A DNA stretch of 64,000 nt from Nocardia anaemiae NBRC 100462 (GCF_001612725.1 NZ_BDAZ01000060.1:1-64000), one strand, 5' to 3'; shown: positions 27,447 through 36,243, counted from the stretch's first letter. Notes: generated by a model not told the origin, from the sequence alone. Numbers and translations are program-made.

Positions 27447-29588
27447 TTATCCCTTCACGTTGTCCAGGGTGCGCTGCGCGGCAGCGACTACGGCTTCCGC
27501 GGTGATCCCGAACTCGCGGAACAGGGTCTTGAAATCGGCCGAGGCACCGAAGTGCTCGATCGAAACGATCTCGCCCGCGTCACCGGTGAACCGGTACCAC
27601 GGCATCGCGATACCGGCCTCGACGGCCACCCGAGCGGCGACCGTCGGCGGCAGTACCTCGTCCCGATATGCCTTGTCCTGCGCGTCGAACCACTCCACGC
27701 ACGGCATCGAGACCACGCGGGTACCGATGCCCTGCGCCTCCAGCGTAGTGCGGGCGGCGACGGCGAGCTGCAGCTCGGATCCGGTCGCGATCAGGATGAC
27801 CTGCGGTGTCCCGATGGACGCCTCGGCAAGCACGTAGCCGCCCTTCTTGACACCTTCGTAGCTGGTGCCCTCTAGGATCGGCAGATCCTGGCGGGTCAGC
27901 GCGAGCGCGGACGGTCCGTCCTGGTGGGCGGGTTCGGACACCGAGAAGTGCGAGGTGTGCTCGCTGCTGTCGCGCTCGAGGATGGTGCGCCAGGCGTAGG
28001 TGGTCTCGTTGGCGTCGCCGGGGCGGACCACATTCAGACCCGGAATCGCGCGCAGCGCGGCCAGGTGTTCGATCGGCTGATGCGTCGGGCCGTCCTCGCC
28101 GAGGCCGATGGAGTCGTGCGTCCACACGTAGATCGCGGGTACCCGCATCAGCGCGGCCAGGCGTACGGCCGGGCGCATGTAATCGGAGAAGACCAGGAAG
28201 GTGCCGCCGTAGGGGCGAGTCGGGCCGTGCAGCGCGATGCCGTTGAGGATCGCGCCCATGGCGTGCTCGCGCACACCGAAGTGCAGGGTGCGGCCGTACG
28301 GGTTGGCCTTCCACATACCGGTCGAGATCGACTCCGGACCGAAGCTCGGCGCGTCGGGCATGGTGGTGTTGTTGGATTCGGCGAGGTCGGCCGAACCGCC
28401 CCACAGCTCCGGCAGCACCGGCGCCAGCGCGGCGAGTACCTTGCCGGACGCCTTGCGGGTGGCCATCCCCTTCGGATCCGCCTCGTAGGTCGGCAGATTC
28501 GCGGCCCAGCCCTCGGGCAGATCACGCTTGGCGAGCCGATCGAACAGCGCCTTGTTCTCCGGGTTGGCGGCGGCCCACGCGTCGAACTGCTGCTGCCAGG
28601 CCGCATGCGCCTGCTGGCCGCGCTCGATGACCTTGCGGGTGTGCGCGATGACATCGTCGTCGACCTGGAACTTCTTTTCCGGGTCGAAGCCGAGGATCTT
28701 CTTGGTGGCGGCCACTTCGTCGGCGCCGAGTGCGGCACCGTGCGCGGCACCGGTGTTCATCTTGTTCGGTGCCGGGTAGCCGATGATGGTGCGCAGCACG
28801 ATGATCGAGGGCTTGCCGGTCTCCGCCTTGGCCGCGGCCAGCGCCGCCTCGATGGCGACGACGTCCTCGCCGCCCTCGACCACCTGCACATGCCAGCCGT
28901 AGGCCCGGTAGCGCTCGGCGACATCCTCGGTGAAGGCGATGGTGGTGTCGTCCTCGATGGAGATCTTGTTGTCGTCGTAGATGACGACCAGGTTGCCGAG
29001 CTGCTGTGTGCCCGCGAGCGAGGAGGCCTCGGAGGTGACGCCCTCTTCCATGTCACCGTCGGAGGTGATGACGTAGATGAAGTGGTCGAACGGGCTGGTG
29101 CCCGGTGCGGCGTCCGGGTCGAACAGACCGCGCTCACGCCGCGCCGCCATCGCCATGCCGACCGCGGAGGCCAGACCCTGGCCCAGCGGGCCGGTGGTGA
29201 TCTCGACGCCGTCGGTGTGGCGGAACTCGGGGTGTCCTGGGGTGAGCGAGCCCCACTTGCGCAGATGTTCGAGGTCGTTCAGCTCCAGACCGTATCCGGC
29301 GAGGTAGAGCTGGATGTACTGGGTGATGCTGGAGTGGCCGCAGGACAGCACGAAGCGGTCCCGGCCGACCCAGCTCGGATCGGTCGGATCCAGGCGCATG
29401 GTGCGCTGGTAGAGGGTGTAGGCCAGCGGTGCGAGGCTCATCGCGGTGCCGGGGTGCCCGTTCCCGGCGTTCTGCACCGAATCGGCGGCCAGAACCCGAA
29501 CGGTGTCGACGGCCTTGGTGTCCAGATCCGTCCAGTCGTCCGGGTGGTTCGGCTGAGTGAGGGCGCGGATGTCGTCTGTGACTGACAC
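27447..29588 (-). CDS. tkt: Transketolase
   Basis: About 713 aa. Moves two-carbon units between sugar phosphates using thiamine diphosphate. The N-terminal GNGHPGTAMSLAPLAY, the ThDP motif SDGDMEEGVTSEASS..YDDN, and the C-terminal PYGGTFLVFSDYMRPA are intact. GTG 29588 has AGGAG about 10 nt upstream and fits the mycobacterial N-terminus; the longer start at 29642 does not. First gene of the pentose-phosphate operon, divergent from ctaB. Confidence 0.96.
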   Translation of the reverse strand: MSVTDDIRALTQPNHPDDWTDLDTKAVDTVRVLAADSVQNAGNGHPGTAMSLAPLAYTLYQRTMRLDPTDPSWVGRDRFVLSCGHSSITQYIQLYLAGYGLELNDLEHLRKWGSLTPGHPEFRHTDGVEITTGPLGQGLASAVGMAMAARRERGLFDPDAAPGTSPFDHFIYVITSDGDMEEGVTSEASSLAGTQQLGNLVVIYDDNKISIEDDTTIAFTEDVAERYRAYGWHVQVVEGGEDVVAIEAALAAAKAETGKPSIIVLRTIIGYPAPNKMNTGAAHGAALGADEVAATKKILGFDPEKKFQVDDDVIAHTRKVIERGQQAHAAWQQQFDAWAAANPENKALFDRLAKRDLPEGWAANLPTYEADPKGMATRKASGKVLAALAPVLPELWGGSADLAESNNTTMPDAPSFGPESISTGMWKANPYGRTLHFGVREHAMGAILNGIALHGPTRPYGGTFLVFSDYMRPAVRLAALMRVPAIYVWTHDSIGLGEDGPTHQPIEHLAALRAIPGLNVVRPGDANETTYAWRTILERDSSEHTSHFSVSEPAHQDGPSALALTRQDLPILEGTSYEGVKKGGYVLAEASIGTPQVILIATGSELQLAVAARTTLEAQGIGTRVVSMPCVEWFDAQDKAYRDEVLPPTVAARVAVEAGIAMPWYRFTGDAGEIVSIEHFGASADFKTLFREFGITAEAVVAAAQRTLDNVKG

Positions 29589-29893
29589 GACCGAGGTTCT
29601 CCTGACATTGGTTTCGTCGACGGTGGCGAGGGGTGCACGCACGGCAGCGGTGGAATGCGAACCGGTTTACCCCAACTACCCTAGATGTGCCCGATGACCG
29701 GCATGTGACGAACCCGGCTTACTCACGGGTGTCGAATCGCTGCGACAGCGTGCCGCAGCGAGGGGCTATGGAAAGAAGGCTGTGCGGCTGGGTCTACCAT
29801 CGTCTGTAGTAGTTGCCGCCTCGCACCAGCTCGAGCAGGGGAGCGCGGTAGTGGTTCATGCCGGATGCGATGCACAGCGTGCGAGGAGAGATA
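29589..29893. other. Intergenic region between divergent tkt and ctaB
   Basis: No gene is supported here. It must hold the promoters of the pentose-phosphate operon and ctaB. TAGGGT on the reverse strand (29682-29677) and TAGTAG on the forward strand near 29806 are possible -10 elements, both weak. No strong dyad was noticed. Confidence 0.4.
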
Positions 29894-30883
29894 GTGCGGA
29901 TAGGGCAACAGCCGGGTGGCAATGGCGCACACGGCTCCTCCGCGACGGCGCTGGCCGACCGGTTGACCGGCGATGGCCTGCTGTCCCGACTACTGCGGCG
30001 ACCGCTCGCCTATATCGCGTTGACCAAGCCGCGAGTCATCGAGCTGCTGCTGGTCGCGACCATTCCGACGATGCTGCTGGCCGACCGCGGCCATGTCGAT
30101 ATCCGACTGATCCTTGCCACGCTGTTCGGCGGTTGGATGGGCGCCGCGAGCGCGAACACCCTCAACTGTGTCGCCGACGCCGATATCGACAAGGTGATGA
30201 AGCGGACCGCGAAGCGGCCGCTGGCCAGGGAGGCCGTGCCGACTTCGCACGCCTTCGTCTTCGGTGTGACGCTCGGTATCGGGTCGTTCGCCTGGTTGTG
30301 GTGGCAGGCGAATCTGCTCAGTGGTCTGCTGGTCGTCGCGACGATCCTGTTCTACGTCTTCGTGTACACCCTCGGCCTCAAGCGTCGGACCTCACAGAAT
30401 GTGGTGTGGGGCGGCGCGGCGGGATGTATGCCCGCGCTGGTCGGCTGGTCGGCGGTGACCGGAAACATCGGCTGGCCCGCGATCGCGCTGTTCGGTGTCA
30501 TCTTCTTCTGGACGCCGCCGCACACCTGGGCGTTGGCCATGCGTTACAAGGAGGACTATCGCGCGGCGGGGGTGCCGATGCTGCCGGTCGTGGCCACCGA
30601 GCAGGCTGTCACCAAGCAGATCGTCATCTACACCTGGCTCACCGTGCTCACCACCCTCGCGCTGGTCCCCGCGACCGGTGTGGTCTACGCGGCGGTCGCG
30701 CTGGTGGCCGGAGCGTGGTTCCTGCTCATGGCGCACCAGCTGTACTCCGGTGTGCGACGTGGTGAATCGGTGAAGCCGCTGCGACTGTTCTTGCAGTCCA
30801 ACAACTATCTGGCCGTGGTGTTCTGTGGTCTCGCGGTGGATTCGGTGCTCGGGTGGGACACGATCGGCAGCTTCTTCGGCTAG
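29894..30883 (+). CDS. ctaB: Protoheme IX farnesyltransferase (heme O synthase)
   Basis: UbiA-family membrane prenyltransferase that adds farnesyl to heme B, making heme O for cytochrome aa3 oxidase. About 329 aa, with nine predicted helices. The first Asp-rich motif is NCVADADIDKVMKRTAKRPL, and the second conserved loop is YTLGLKRRTSQNVVWGG. GTG 29894 has AGGAG 5 nt upstream and removes a non-conserved leader; ATG 29858 is the alternative. Its product feeds CtaA, encoded at 39537-40511. Confidence 0.95.
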   Translation: MRIGQQPGGNGAHGSSATALADRLTGDGLLSRLLRRPLAYIALTKPRVIELLLVATIPTMLLADRGHVDIRLILATLFGGWMGAASANTLNCVADADIDKVMKRTAKRPLAREAVPTSHAFVFGVTLGIGSFAWLWWQANLLSGLLVVATILFYVFVYTLGLKRRTSQNVVWGGAAGCMPALVGWSAVTGNIGWPAIALFGVIFFWTPPHTWALAMRYKEDYRAAGVPMLPVVATEQAVTKQIVIYTWLTVLTTLALVPATGVVYAAVALVAGAWFLLMAHQLYSGVRRGESVKPLRLFLQSNNYLAVVFCGLAVDSVLGWDTIGSFFG

Positions 30884-30884
30884 G

Positions 30885-32300
30885 TCAGCCGAGGTATCCG
30901 TCGGGCCGGATTCGTACGGTGGTGCCGTCGACCGCGTCATAGGCGGCGAAGGCGTGACCGTCGACATCCACGACGTACGGTCCGGTCGCCTTATCGCCGG
31001 GGCGGATCACGCGGTACACCTCGACACCGGGTTCGGGCGGTACGTCGGTTTCGCCGAATGACAGCAGCGTCGCATGCGGTCCACGGAACAGGTCGAACAG
31101 TCGAATCGGGCGACCGTCGGCATCTTTGACCGGTGCGTCGGGCGCGCGGTCACCCGCGACGAGCACGCCGGGGTCGACCGGATCGCGGTAACTGATATCC
31201 AATTGACGCGTCTGCTCGCCGCGCTGCATGGCGTCCTCGGCACCATCGACCAGCTTGTCCAGCAGTTCGGTACTGATGCCGAGCACCCGTGCGGCCACCG
31301 CGCGTCGCTCGGATTCGTAACTGTCCAGCAGTGATTGGTCGCCCGCGACGGCGGCCGCGAGCTTCCAGCCGAGGTTGTAGGCATCCTGGACACCGGTGTT
31401 CATGCCCTGTCCGCCGGTGGGCGGATGCACATGCGCGGCATCGCCCGCGAGGAATACCCTGCCCTCCCGGAACCGTTGCGCCAGACGGATATTCGGCCGC
31501 CATACCGTCGCCCAGGTGAGATCGGTGAGGACGATATCCAGATCTCCGGCGTAGCGGTCGACGAACTGCTGCAGCAGCTCCAGGGTGGGCTCGGCGTCGG
31601 TGTCCAATGGCGCGCCGAACTGGAACTGGCTGCCACCGGGCAACGGGGACAATACGATTCCGTCCATCGGGCGACCGGCGGCGGCGAACCAGTAGCCGTA
31701 GTCGTGATCGAGTGCGTCGGCACTGACATCGCCGAGCAACATGCGGATCGAATCATCGGTGCTGCCTTCGAACGCAATGCCGAGCATCTTTCGGACGGTG
31801 CTCTTGCCGCCGTCCGCGCCGACGAGATAGGCGACACGCAGCGTCTCGACGACGCCGTCGTGCGCCAATTCGACCTCGACGCCGGTCTCGTCCTGTTCGA
31901 AAGTGACCAGCGCCGTGGCGAGTTCGACCCGCACGCCGAACTCTGCGAGCCGATCACGCAGAATGGCCTCGGTATGTGACTGCCCGAGCACCCAGGGGTT
32001 GGGATAGGGGACCGCGGGCGTCGGCTCGACCGGTTCGGCCATCCGATGTTCGCCCGCGAATTGATTGCCGGAGTAGGCGCGGATGACCGGTGTCGGTGCT
32101 CCGGCCCGGTGGACCGCGTCCAGTACGCCGAGGTCGTCGAAGACTTCGAGGGTGCGCGGTTGGATGCCGTCGCCGCGCGATCCGGCGAAGAATTCGGTTG
32201 CCCGGTCGATAATGCGCACCGGGATATTGCGGCGGGCCAGGTCGATGGCGAGGGTGAGGCCGGTGGGTCCGGCGCCTGCGATGAGTACTTGCGTGTGCAC
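30885..32300 (-). CDS. FAD-dependent aromatic monooxygenase
   Basis: 471 aa class A flavoprotein hydroxylase. The dinucleotide-binding GAGPTGLTLAIDLARR is at the N-terminus, VGADGGKSTVRKMLG is the DG motif, and AGDAAHVHPPTGGQGMNTGVQDAYNLGWKL is the GD motif. A C-terminal thioredoxin-like region is typical of phenol hydroxylase, polyketide and rifampicin monooxygenases. It lies 46 bp downstream of the frameshifted oxidoreductase on the same strand, and so is probably in the TetR-controlled cassette. The role in drug modification is inferred. Confidence 0.85.
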   Translation of the reverse strand: MHTQVLIAGAGPTGLTLAIDLARRNIPVRIIDRATEFFAGSRGDGIQPRTLEVFDDLGVLDAVHRAGAPTPVIRAYSGNQFAGEHRMAEPVEPTPAVPYPNPWVLGQSHTEAILRDRLAEFGVRVELATALVTFEQDETGVEVELAHDGVVETLRVAYLVGADGGKSTVRKMLGIAFEGSTDDSIRMLLGDVSADALDHDYGYWFAAAGRPMDGIVLSPLPGGSQFQFGAPLDTDAEPTLELLQQFVDRYAGDLDIVLTDLTWATVWRPNIRLAQRFREGRVFLAGDAAHVHPPTGGQGMNTGVQDAYNLGWKLAAAVAGDQSLLDSYESERRAVAARVLGISTELLDKLVDGAEDAMQRGEQTRQLDISYRDPVDPGVLVAGDRAPDAPVKDADGRPIRLFDLFRGPHATLLSFGETDVPPEPGVEVYRVIRPGDKATGPYVVDVDGHAFAAYDAVDGTTVRIRPDGYLG

Positions 32301-32346
32301 GATATCTCCGTACTGAATTTGTGTCGGCGGCTTGGGTGTCGATCGA

Positions 32347-33325
32347 TCAATCCGGGACGACGACCACCCGGGGGGAACCTAATTGCGCTGCGGCCCATGC
32401 TTCTTCGATCTTCGAGAGCGGGAATTCCTGTACCGCGGTGTCCAATCGGCCGTCGGCGATCAAGCGCATGTATTCGGGGATGGCGGCCACCATCGACTGC
32501 ACCGACGTGGATCCGGCTCCGCTGCCGGAGATCGTGATGCGACGGCTGCGCAACAACGCCGCCGGGACGGCAGCCTCGCCACCTGCCATCGTGCCGATCT
32601 GGATGTATGCGATATCCGCGTCGTCCTCGGTCAGCCCCTGGCGTCCGAGCGCCGCCAAGGCGGCCTCGGCCGGTGCGCCCCACACATAGTCGAGCACCAG
32701 ACTCGGCGCCTCGGCACCGATCACCTCGGCCAGCGCCGACGCGGTGGCTGCCCTGTCGTCCTGGAGCGTGACCGTACTCGCGCCGTATCCCGCCGCCCGA
32801 TCGAGCGCCGACGGATTGCGTCCGGCGGCGATCACCCGGTCCGCGCCGAGTACGAAGGCGTTCTGCACGGCTAGCAGACCCGCGGCCCCGGTGGCGCCGA
32901 GGACAAGCACGGTGCCGAGCTTCTGGTCGGTCAGTGCGGCGCGGCGTTCGCGCAGAACCAGCCACGAGGACAAACCGGGATTGAGACCACCGGCGATCCG
33001 CGCCGGATCGACGCCGGTCGGGAGGGGAATCCGGATCCGCGCGGGCACCGCCATCCGCTCGGCCAGCGTGCCGTAGGGGGCCTGCGGGAACCCGGTGTAG
33101 ACGAGTGCACCCTCGGCGGTGCGTGCCACCGCGTCGATGCCCGGGATCAGGGGGATAGGCGCCGGTGCTGCCGTAGTGCGTGCCGGCGGCCAGCGCTCGA
33201 ACGATCGGATGGATGCCCGCCGCCACCAGTTCCACCAGGTCCCGACCTTCGGTCACCTGAGGGTCGTCGAAGTCGCCGTATACGGGAACCTCACGTGCGC
33301 TGTGCAGGACTGCCGCTTTCATCAT
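32347..33325 (-). pseudogene. Zinc-type quinone oxidoreductase with a +1 frameshift
   Basis: MDR-family NAD(P)H oxidoreductase split in two frames. The first 59 residues (MMKAAVLHSAREVPVYGDFD ... GTHYGSTGAYP) start at 33325 and then run into nonsense. The rest (LIPGIDAVARTAEGALVYTG ... PRVVVVPD, with VLVLGATGAAG as nucleotide loop) continues in the next frame to a stop at 32347. One extra base in the five-G run at 33150-33154 (five C on the coding strand) explains it; four would restore the reading frame. It may be a true mutation, phase variation or a sequencing error. Divergent from TetR 33407. Confidence 0.8.
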
Positions 33326-33336
33326 CGCCACCAATC

Positions 33337-33350
33337 TGAATTGAAATTCA
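33337..33350. promoter_or_regulatory. Operator-like palindrome 1 (TetR cassette)
   Basis: TGAATT-GA-AATTCA, a perfect 6-bp inverted repeat. It lies between the divergent oxidoreductase and TetR starts, in AT-rich sequence unlike its surroundings. Confidence 0.55.
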
Positions 33351-33367
33351 CTGAATCTGAATTCAGT
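33350..33367. promoter_or_regulatory. Operator-like palindrome 2 (TetR cassette)
   Basis: ACTGAAT-CTGA-ATTCAGT, a perfect 7-bp inverted repeat with a 4-bp spacer. It abuts palindrome 1 and is a typical TetR operator in length and place. Confidence 0.6.
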
Positions 33368-33406
33368 ATGGAGTTGGTAGGTTTTCCTGTCAAGGAGGTG
33401 GTGCGC

Positions 33407-34009
33407 GTGACGTCGAGTCGCCGGGAGAAGTCCGCAGAGACCGAACAGGCGCTCAAGGATGCGGCGCGGCGGGTGTTCGCCGAACGTGGCTACTTGAACA
33501 CCAAGATCACCGACATCACCGCGGCAGCGGGGCGCGCGGCCGGGTCGTTCTACAACCACTTCGCCAGCAAGGAGGAACTGCTCCAAGCCCTGCTGAACGA
33601 TCTGGCGAGCGCCGGGGACGAGCGCGCGGAGCAGCCCGAACACAAATCCGATTTCAGTGATCCGGAGGCGGTGCGGTATCACGTCGCCGGATATTGGACC
33701 TTTGCGCGGGAACATGCGCCGGTGCTGCGCGCCATGACGCAGGCGGCGATCGTCAGCGAGGATTTCGCGCGCGTACTCGGACGGTTCGGGGTCGAACAGC
33801 GCGCGGATATCGCTGATCATCTGGATGTCCTGGCCGACCAGGGATTACGGCTGCCGAGCAGCATCGATGCCAGTCTGGCGATGATGTTCCAGGTCGCCCA
33901 GGGCATGGTGGCGCTGGTCGAGGACGGCACCGTCGCGCTGACCGATGACCAGGCGATCGAGGGGTTGACGCGGTTCATTTACCGCGGTCTGACCGGACGG
34001 GACTACTGA
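33407..34009 (+). CDS. TetR-family transcriptional repressor
   Basis: About 200 aa. The N-terminal HTH is visible (ETEQALKDAARRVFAERGYL, then ITAAAGRAAGSFYNHFASKE). The C-terminal ligand domain is all-helical. GTG 33407 has a consensus AGGAGG 8 nt upstream; ATG 33368 would directly abut the operators. It is divergent from the oxidoreductase/FAD-monooxygenase unit, so it likely represses that unit and itself through the two palindromes. Confidence 0.9.
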   Translation: MTSSRREKSAETEQALKDAARRVFAERGYLNTKITDITAAAGRAAGSFYNHFASKEELLQALLNDLASAGDERAEQPEHKSDFSDPEAVRYHVAGYWTFAREHAPVLRAMTQAAIVSEDFARVLGRFGVEQRADIADHLDVLADQGLRLPSSIDASLAMMFQVAQGMVALVEDGTVALTDDQAIEGLTRFIYRGLTGRDY

Positions 34010-34030
34010 CTCGGCAGCGCTCCGTCGGGT

Positions 34031-34147
34031 GAATCGGGCTGCGGCGCAGGGAAACTGCCCGGCAGAGGTGTGATTGGGCTGCGCGGCAGTGGAACCGATC
34101 CGGCGGCGACGGGAGGAATGAATCAGACTGCGGGGCAATTGGTTCCG
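34031..34147 (+). repeat. Three degenerate direct repeats
   Basis: Three related stretches begin at 34031 (GAATCGGGCTGCGGCGCAGG), 34072 (GATTGGGCTGCGCGGCAGTG) and 34120 (GAATCAGACTGCGGGGCAAT). Spacing is 41 and 48 bp. They fill the gap between the convergent tetR and qor genes. Confidence 0.5.
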
Positions 34148-34149
34148 TG

Positions 34150-34183
34150 TACCAACGGCCGCGCCGGTGCACGGCCGTTGGTA
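34150..34183. terminator. Bidirectional hairpin between tetR and qor
   Basis: A perfect 12-bp inverted repeat (TACCAACGGCCG at 34150-34161, complement at 34172-34183) with a 10-nt loop. It sits between two convergent stops. There is no T-tract on either side. Confidence 0.5.
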
Positions 34184-34188
34184 TAGGG

Positions 34189-35154
34189 CTACGGCAGTAG
34201 CACGATCGAGCCGGTTGTCTTGCGGCCCTCGAGATCGCGGTGCGCCTGCTCGGCTTCGGCCAGCGGATATGTGGCGCCGATCCGCACGTCCAGGGTGCCG
34301 TTGGCGATCGCGTTGAGGATATCGGTTGCGCGCCAGACCAATTCGGCGCGGTCCCGGGTGTAGTGCGCCAGCGTGGGTCGGGTGACGAACAGCGAGCCCG
34401 CCGGGCCGAGGCGCTGCAGATCGAAGGACGGTACCGGGCCGCTGGCCGCGCCGAACAGGGCCAGCATGCCGCGTACCCGCAACGATGCAAGGCTGGCCTC
34501 GAAGGTGGCCGCGCCGACACCGTCGTAAGCGGCGGCGACGCCGACGCCCTCGGTAAGCGCGCGGACCTGCTCGGCGAGATCATCGGTGTAGCGCAGTACC
34601 TCGCTCGCGCCCGCCTCGCGGGACAGTTTCTCCTTCGCGTCCGAGGAGACGGTGGTTATCACCCGGACACCGCGTGCGACGGCGAGCTGGGTGAGCAAGA
34701 GGCCGACGCCGCCCGCGCCCGCGTGCACCAGCACGGTCTCGCCGGGTTCGGGCTTGTAGATCGATTCGATCAGGTAGTGCGCGGTCATACCCTGCAGTAG
34801 TGCCGACGCGGCCACCGGTGCGTCGACACCGTCGGGCACTTTGACCGCGACCGCCGCCGGAACCGCGACTCGCTGGGCGTAGCTGCCGGGCGCGGCCGCC
34901 CAGGCGACCCGGTCGCCGACGGCGAATTCGGTCACATCCGGGCCGACCTCGGCGACCACGCCGGTGCCCTCCGCGCCGGGGATATAGGGGACCGCCTGCG
35001 GATAGCGGCCGGTACGGATATAGGTGTCGATGAAGTTGATGCCGATCGCCTCGGTGTCGACCAGCAGCTGATCCGGACCGGTCTGCGGATCCGGCACCTC
35101 GACATAGTTCAGGACTTCGGGACCGCCGTGCTCGGAAACCTGAATAGCGCGCAT
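34189..35154 (-). CDS. qor: NADPH:quinone oxidoreductase
   Basis: 321 aa, zinc-free quinone oxidoreductase of the MDR superfamily. The start MRAIQVSEHGGPEVLNYVEV is typical. NFIDTYIRTGRYP, IPGAEGTGVV and the nucleotide loop VLVHAGAGGVGLLLTQLA are present. It reduces quinones with NADPH in the cytosol. Rv1454c occupies the same place between ctaB and ctaA in M. tuberculosis. The start ATG 35154 faces the leaderless gene at 35216. Confidence 0.92.
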   Translation of the reverse strand: MRAIQVSEHGGPEVLNYVEVPDPQTGPDQLLVDTEAIGINFIDTYIRTGRYPQAVPYIPGAEGTGVVAEVGPDVTEFAVGDRVAWAAAPGSYAQRVAVPAAVAVKVPDGVDAPVAASALLQGMTAHYLIESIYKPEPGETVLVHAGAGGVGLLLTQLAVARGVRVITTVSSDAKEKLSREAGASEVLRYTDDLAEQVRALTEGVGVAAAYDGVGAATFEASLASLRVRGMLALFGAASGPVPSFDLQRLGPAGSLFVTRPTLAHYTRDRAELVWRATDILNAIANGTLDVRIGATYPLAEAEQAHRDLEGRKTTGSIVLLP

Positions 35155-35202
35155 GAGATCCGTTCTACACCCACGCGGGCTGGACCCGAACGTACCGGTC
35201 AG

Positions 35203-35208
35203 TAAACT
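35203..35208 (+). promoter_or_regulatory. -10 hexamer TAAACT of leaderless gene 35216
   Basis: TAAACT ends 7 nt before ATG 35216. Confidence 0.55.
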
Positions 35209-35215
35209 AGCCGCC

Positions 35216-35563
35216 ATGAGTGTTGAAGCCGCCGCCCCAGTGCAGCTGTCGGGTTCACTAGTGGATTCGGTCAAGGGATTCGTCGCCGAGCACGGCGGCT
35301 CCGCCACCGCCGTGCTGCAGCCGATCGGCCGCGCGGGTGTGCGTGTCACCCTGGTCGGCTCCGACGGTGTCCTCGGTGACCGCGTGGTCGATGATCTGGC
35401 GACCGCGAAGGAGCTGGTCGAAACCGTCGACGGGCTCACCGAGGCCGATGAATGGGACCGCGAGCTGATTTCGGTGGTCACCCCGCGTAAAGGGCACTGG
35501 GCCAAGATGGCTGGTTGGGTCGCCCGACAGACCCGTTTTCCCAAGGCGCGCAACGAGAACTGA
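35216..35563 (+). CDS. Conserved actinobacterial hypothetical protein
   Basis: 115 aa, no known domain. It is small, soluble and mixed alpha/beta, with a basic C-terminus (HWAKMAGWVARQTRFPKARNEN). There is no signal peptide or membrane helix. The ATG at 35216 is fixed by the promoter. It lies divergent to qor and convergent with the NarI-like gene. Function unknown. Confidence 0.65.
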   Translation: MSVEAAAPVQLSGSLVDSVKGFVAEHGGSATAVLQPIGRAGVRVTLVGSDGVLGDRVVDDLATAKELVETVDGLTEADEWDRELISVVTPRKGHWAKMAGWVARQTRFPKARNEN

Positions 35564-35568
35564 GCCGC

Positions 35569-36243
35569 TCAGGCTCGCGTGATCGCGCCGTCCGAACCGC
35601 GAGTTTCGCGTGGGACGCGCAGGACCAGCCGCACGACCGGGCCAGCGAAGATGCCCGCGAGCCGGGTGAAGGGCCAGATGCCGAGGATCAGCAGCAGGAT
35701 CAAGCCGCGCGCCTGGTAGATGAGCGGGGCATGCTGCATGGCCTCGGGATACGGATCGATGGTGCACAGCGAGCGGAACCAAGCGAAAAGCGTTTCGCCG
35801 GTTCGATATTCGCGTGCCACTGTGGTCGGGTCGTATTCGATGATCACCCCGGATAGCAGCGCGGCGGTCAACGCCGGGAAGGTGATGCGGTCGAGCGGGG
35901 TGACCACCGGACGCGACGGACCCGCGATCAGATCCGGTAGGAACAGCAACACCGCCCCTACCGTGGCCGCGGCGGCACCGCCGATCTGCACGATCGTGAT
36001 GACCACGTGCAGCGCACCGGAGGGGCGGGCATGCGGTTCGGCGGTGATCACCTGGATCAGTCGGGTGAGGACTATGAGGCAGACGCCGAGCCGGAATGCC
36101 GTCGATCCGACCCGCTGGCTGCGATCCATCTCCGGATAGTTGGAATAGCTGCGGAAACCGTCGCGCCGGTAGCGCCATACGTGACCGAGCACGAACGAGA
36201 TGAACGCGCCGTAGGGCAGCGCGATCCACAACAGCGATGTCAC
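35569..36243 (-). CDS. NarI-like membrane protein lacking all heme-ligand histidines
   Basis: 224 aa, five predicted helices. Homology to the nitrate reductase gamma subunit is clear (LLWIALPYGAFISFVLGHVWRYRRD, ETLFAWFRSLCTIDPYPEAM, APLIYQARGLILLLILGIWPFTRLAGIF). The four His that bind hemes bD and bP in NarI (E. coli 56, 66, 187, 205) align with Arg51, Arg61, Arg179 and Gly197 here. It therefore should not hold heme b or pass quinol electrons in the normal way. No narG, narH or narJ is adjacent. GTG 36243 gives the canonical N-terminus. Two DosR-box-like dyads lie upstream. Confidence 0.8.
   Translation of the reverse strand: MTSLLWIALPYGAFISFVLGHVWRYRRDGFRSYSNYPEMDRSQRVGSTAFRLGVCLIVLTRLIQVITAEPHARPSGALHVVITIVQIGGAAAATVGAVLLFLPDLIAGPSRPVVTPLDRITFPALTAALLSGVIIEYDPTTVAREYRTGETLFAWFRSLCTIDPYPEAMQHAPLIYQARGLILLLILGIWPFTRLAGIFAGPVVRLVLRVPRETRGSDGAITRA

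Noticed and set aside
27924..29585. 553-codon forward frame antisense to tkt
   Set aside because: Same shadow effect; the tkt frame on the reverse strand is fully conserved.
33150..33154. Programmed +1 frameshift in the oxidoreductase
   Set aside because: No stimulatory structure or in-frame slippery stop was seen, and the family does not use recoding; a mutation or sequencing error is simpler.
31400..33820. Very long reverse-strand frame across the FAD monooxygenase and oxidoreductase
   Set aside because: Only its segment 33325 to about 33150 is real (the oxidoreductase N-terminus). The rest is out of frame with both genes and antisense to tetR.
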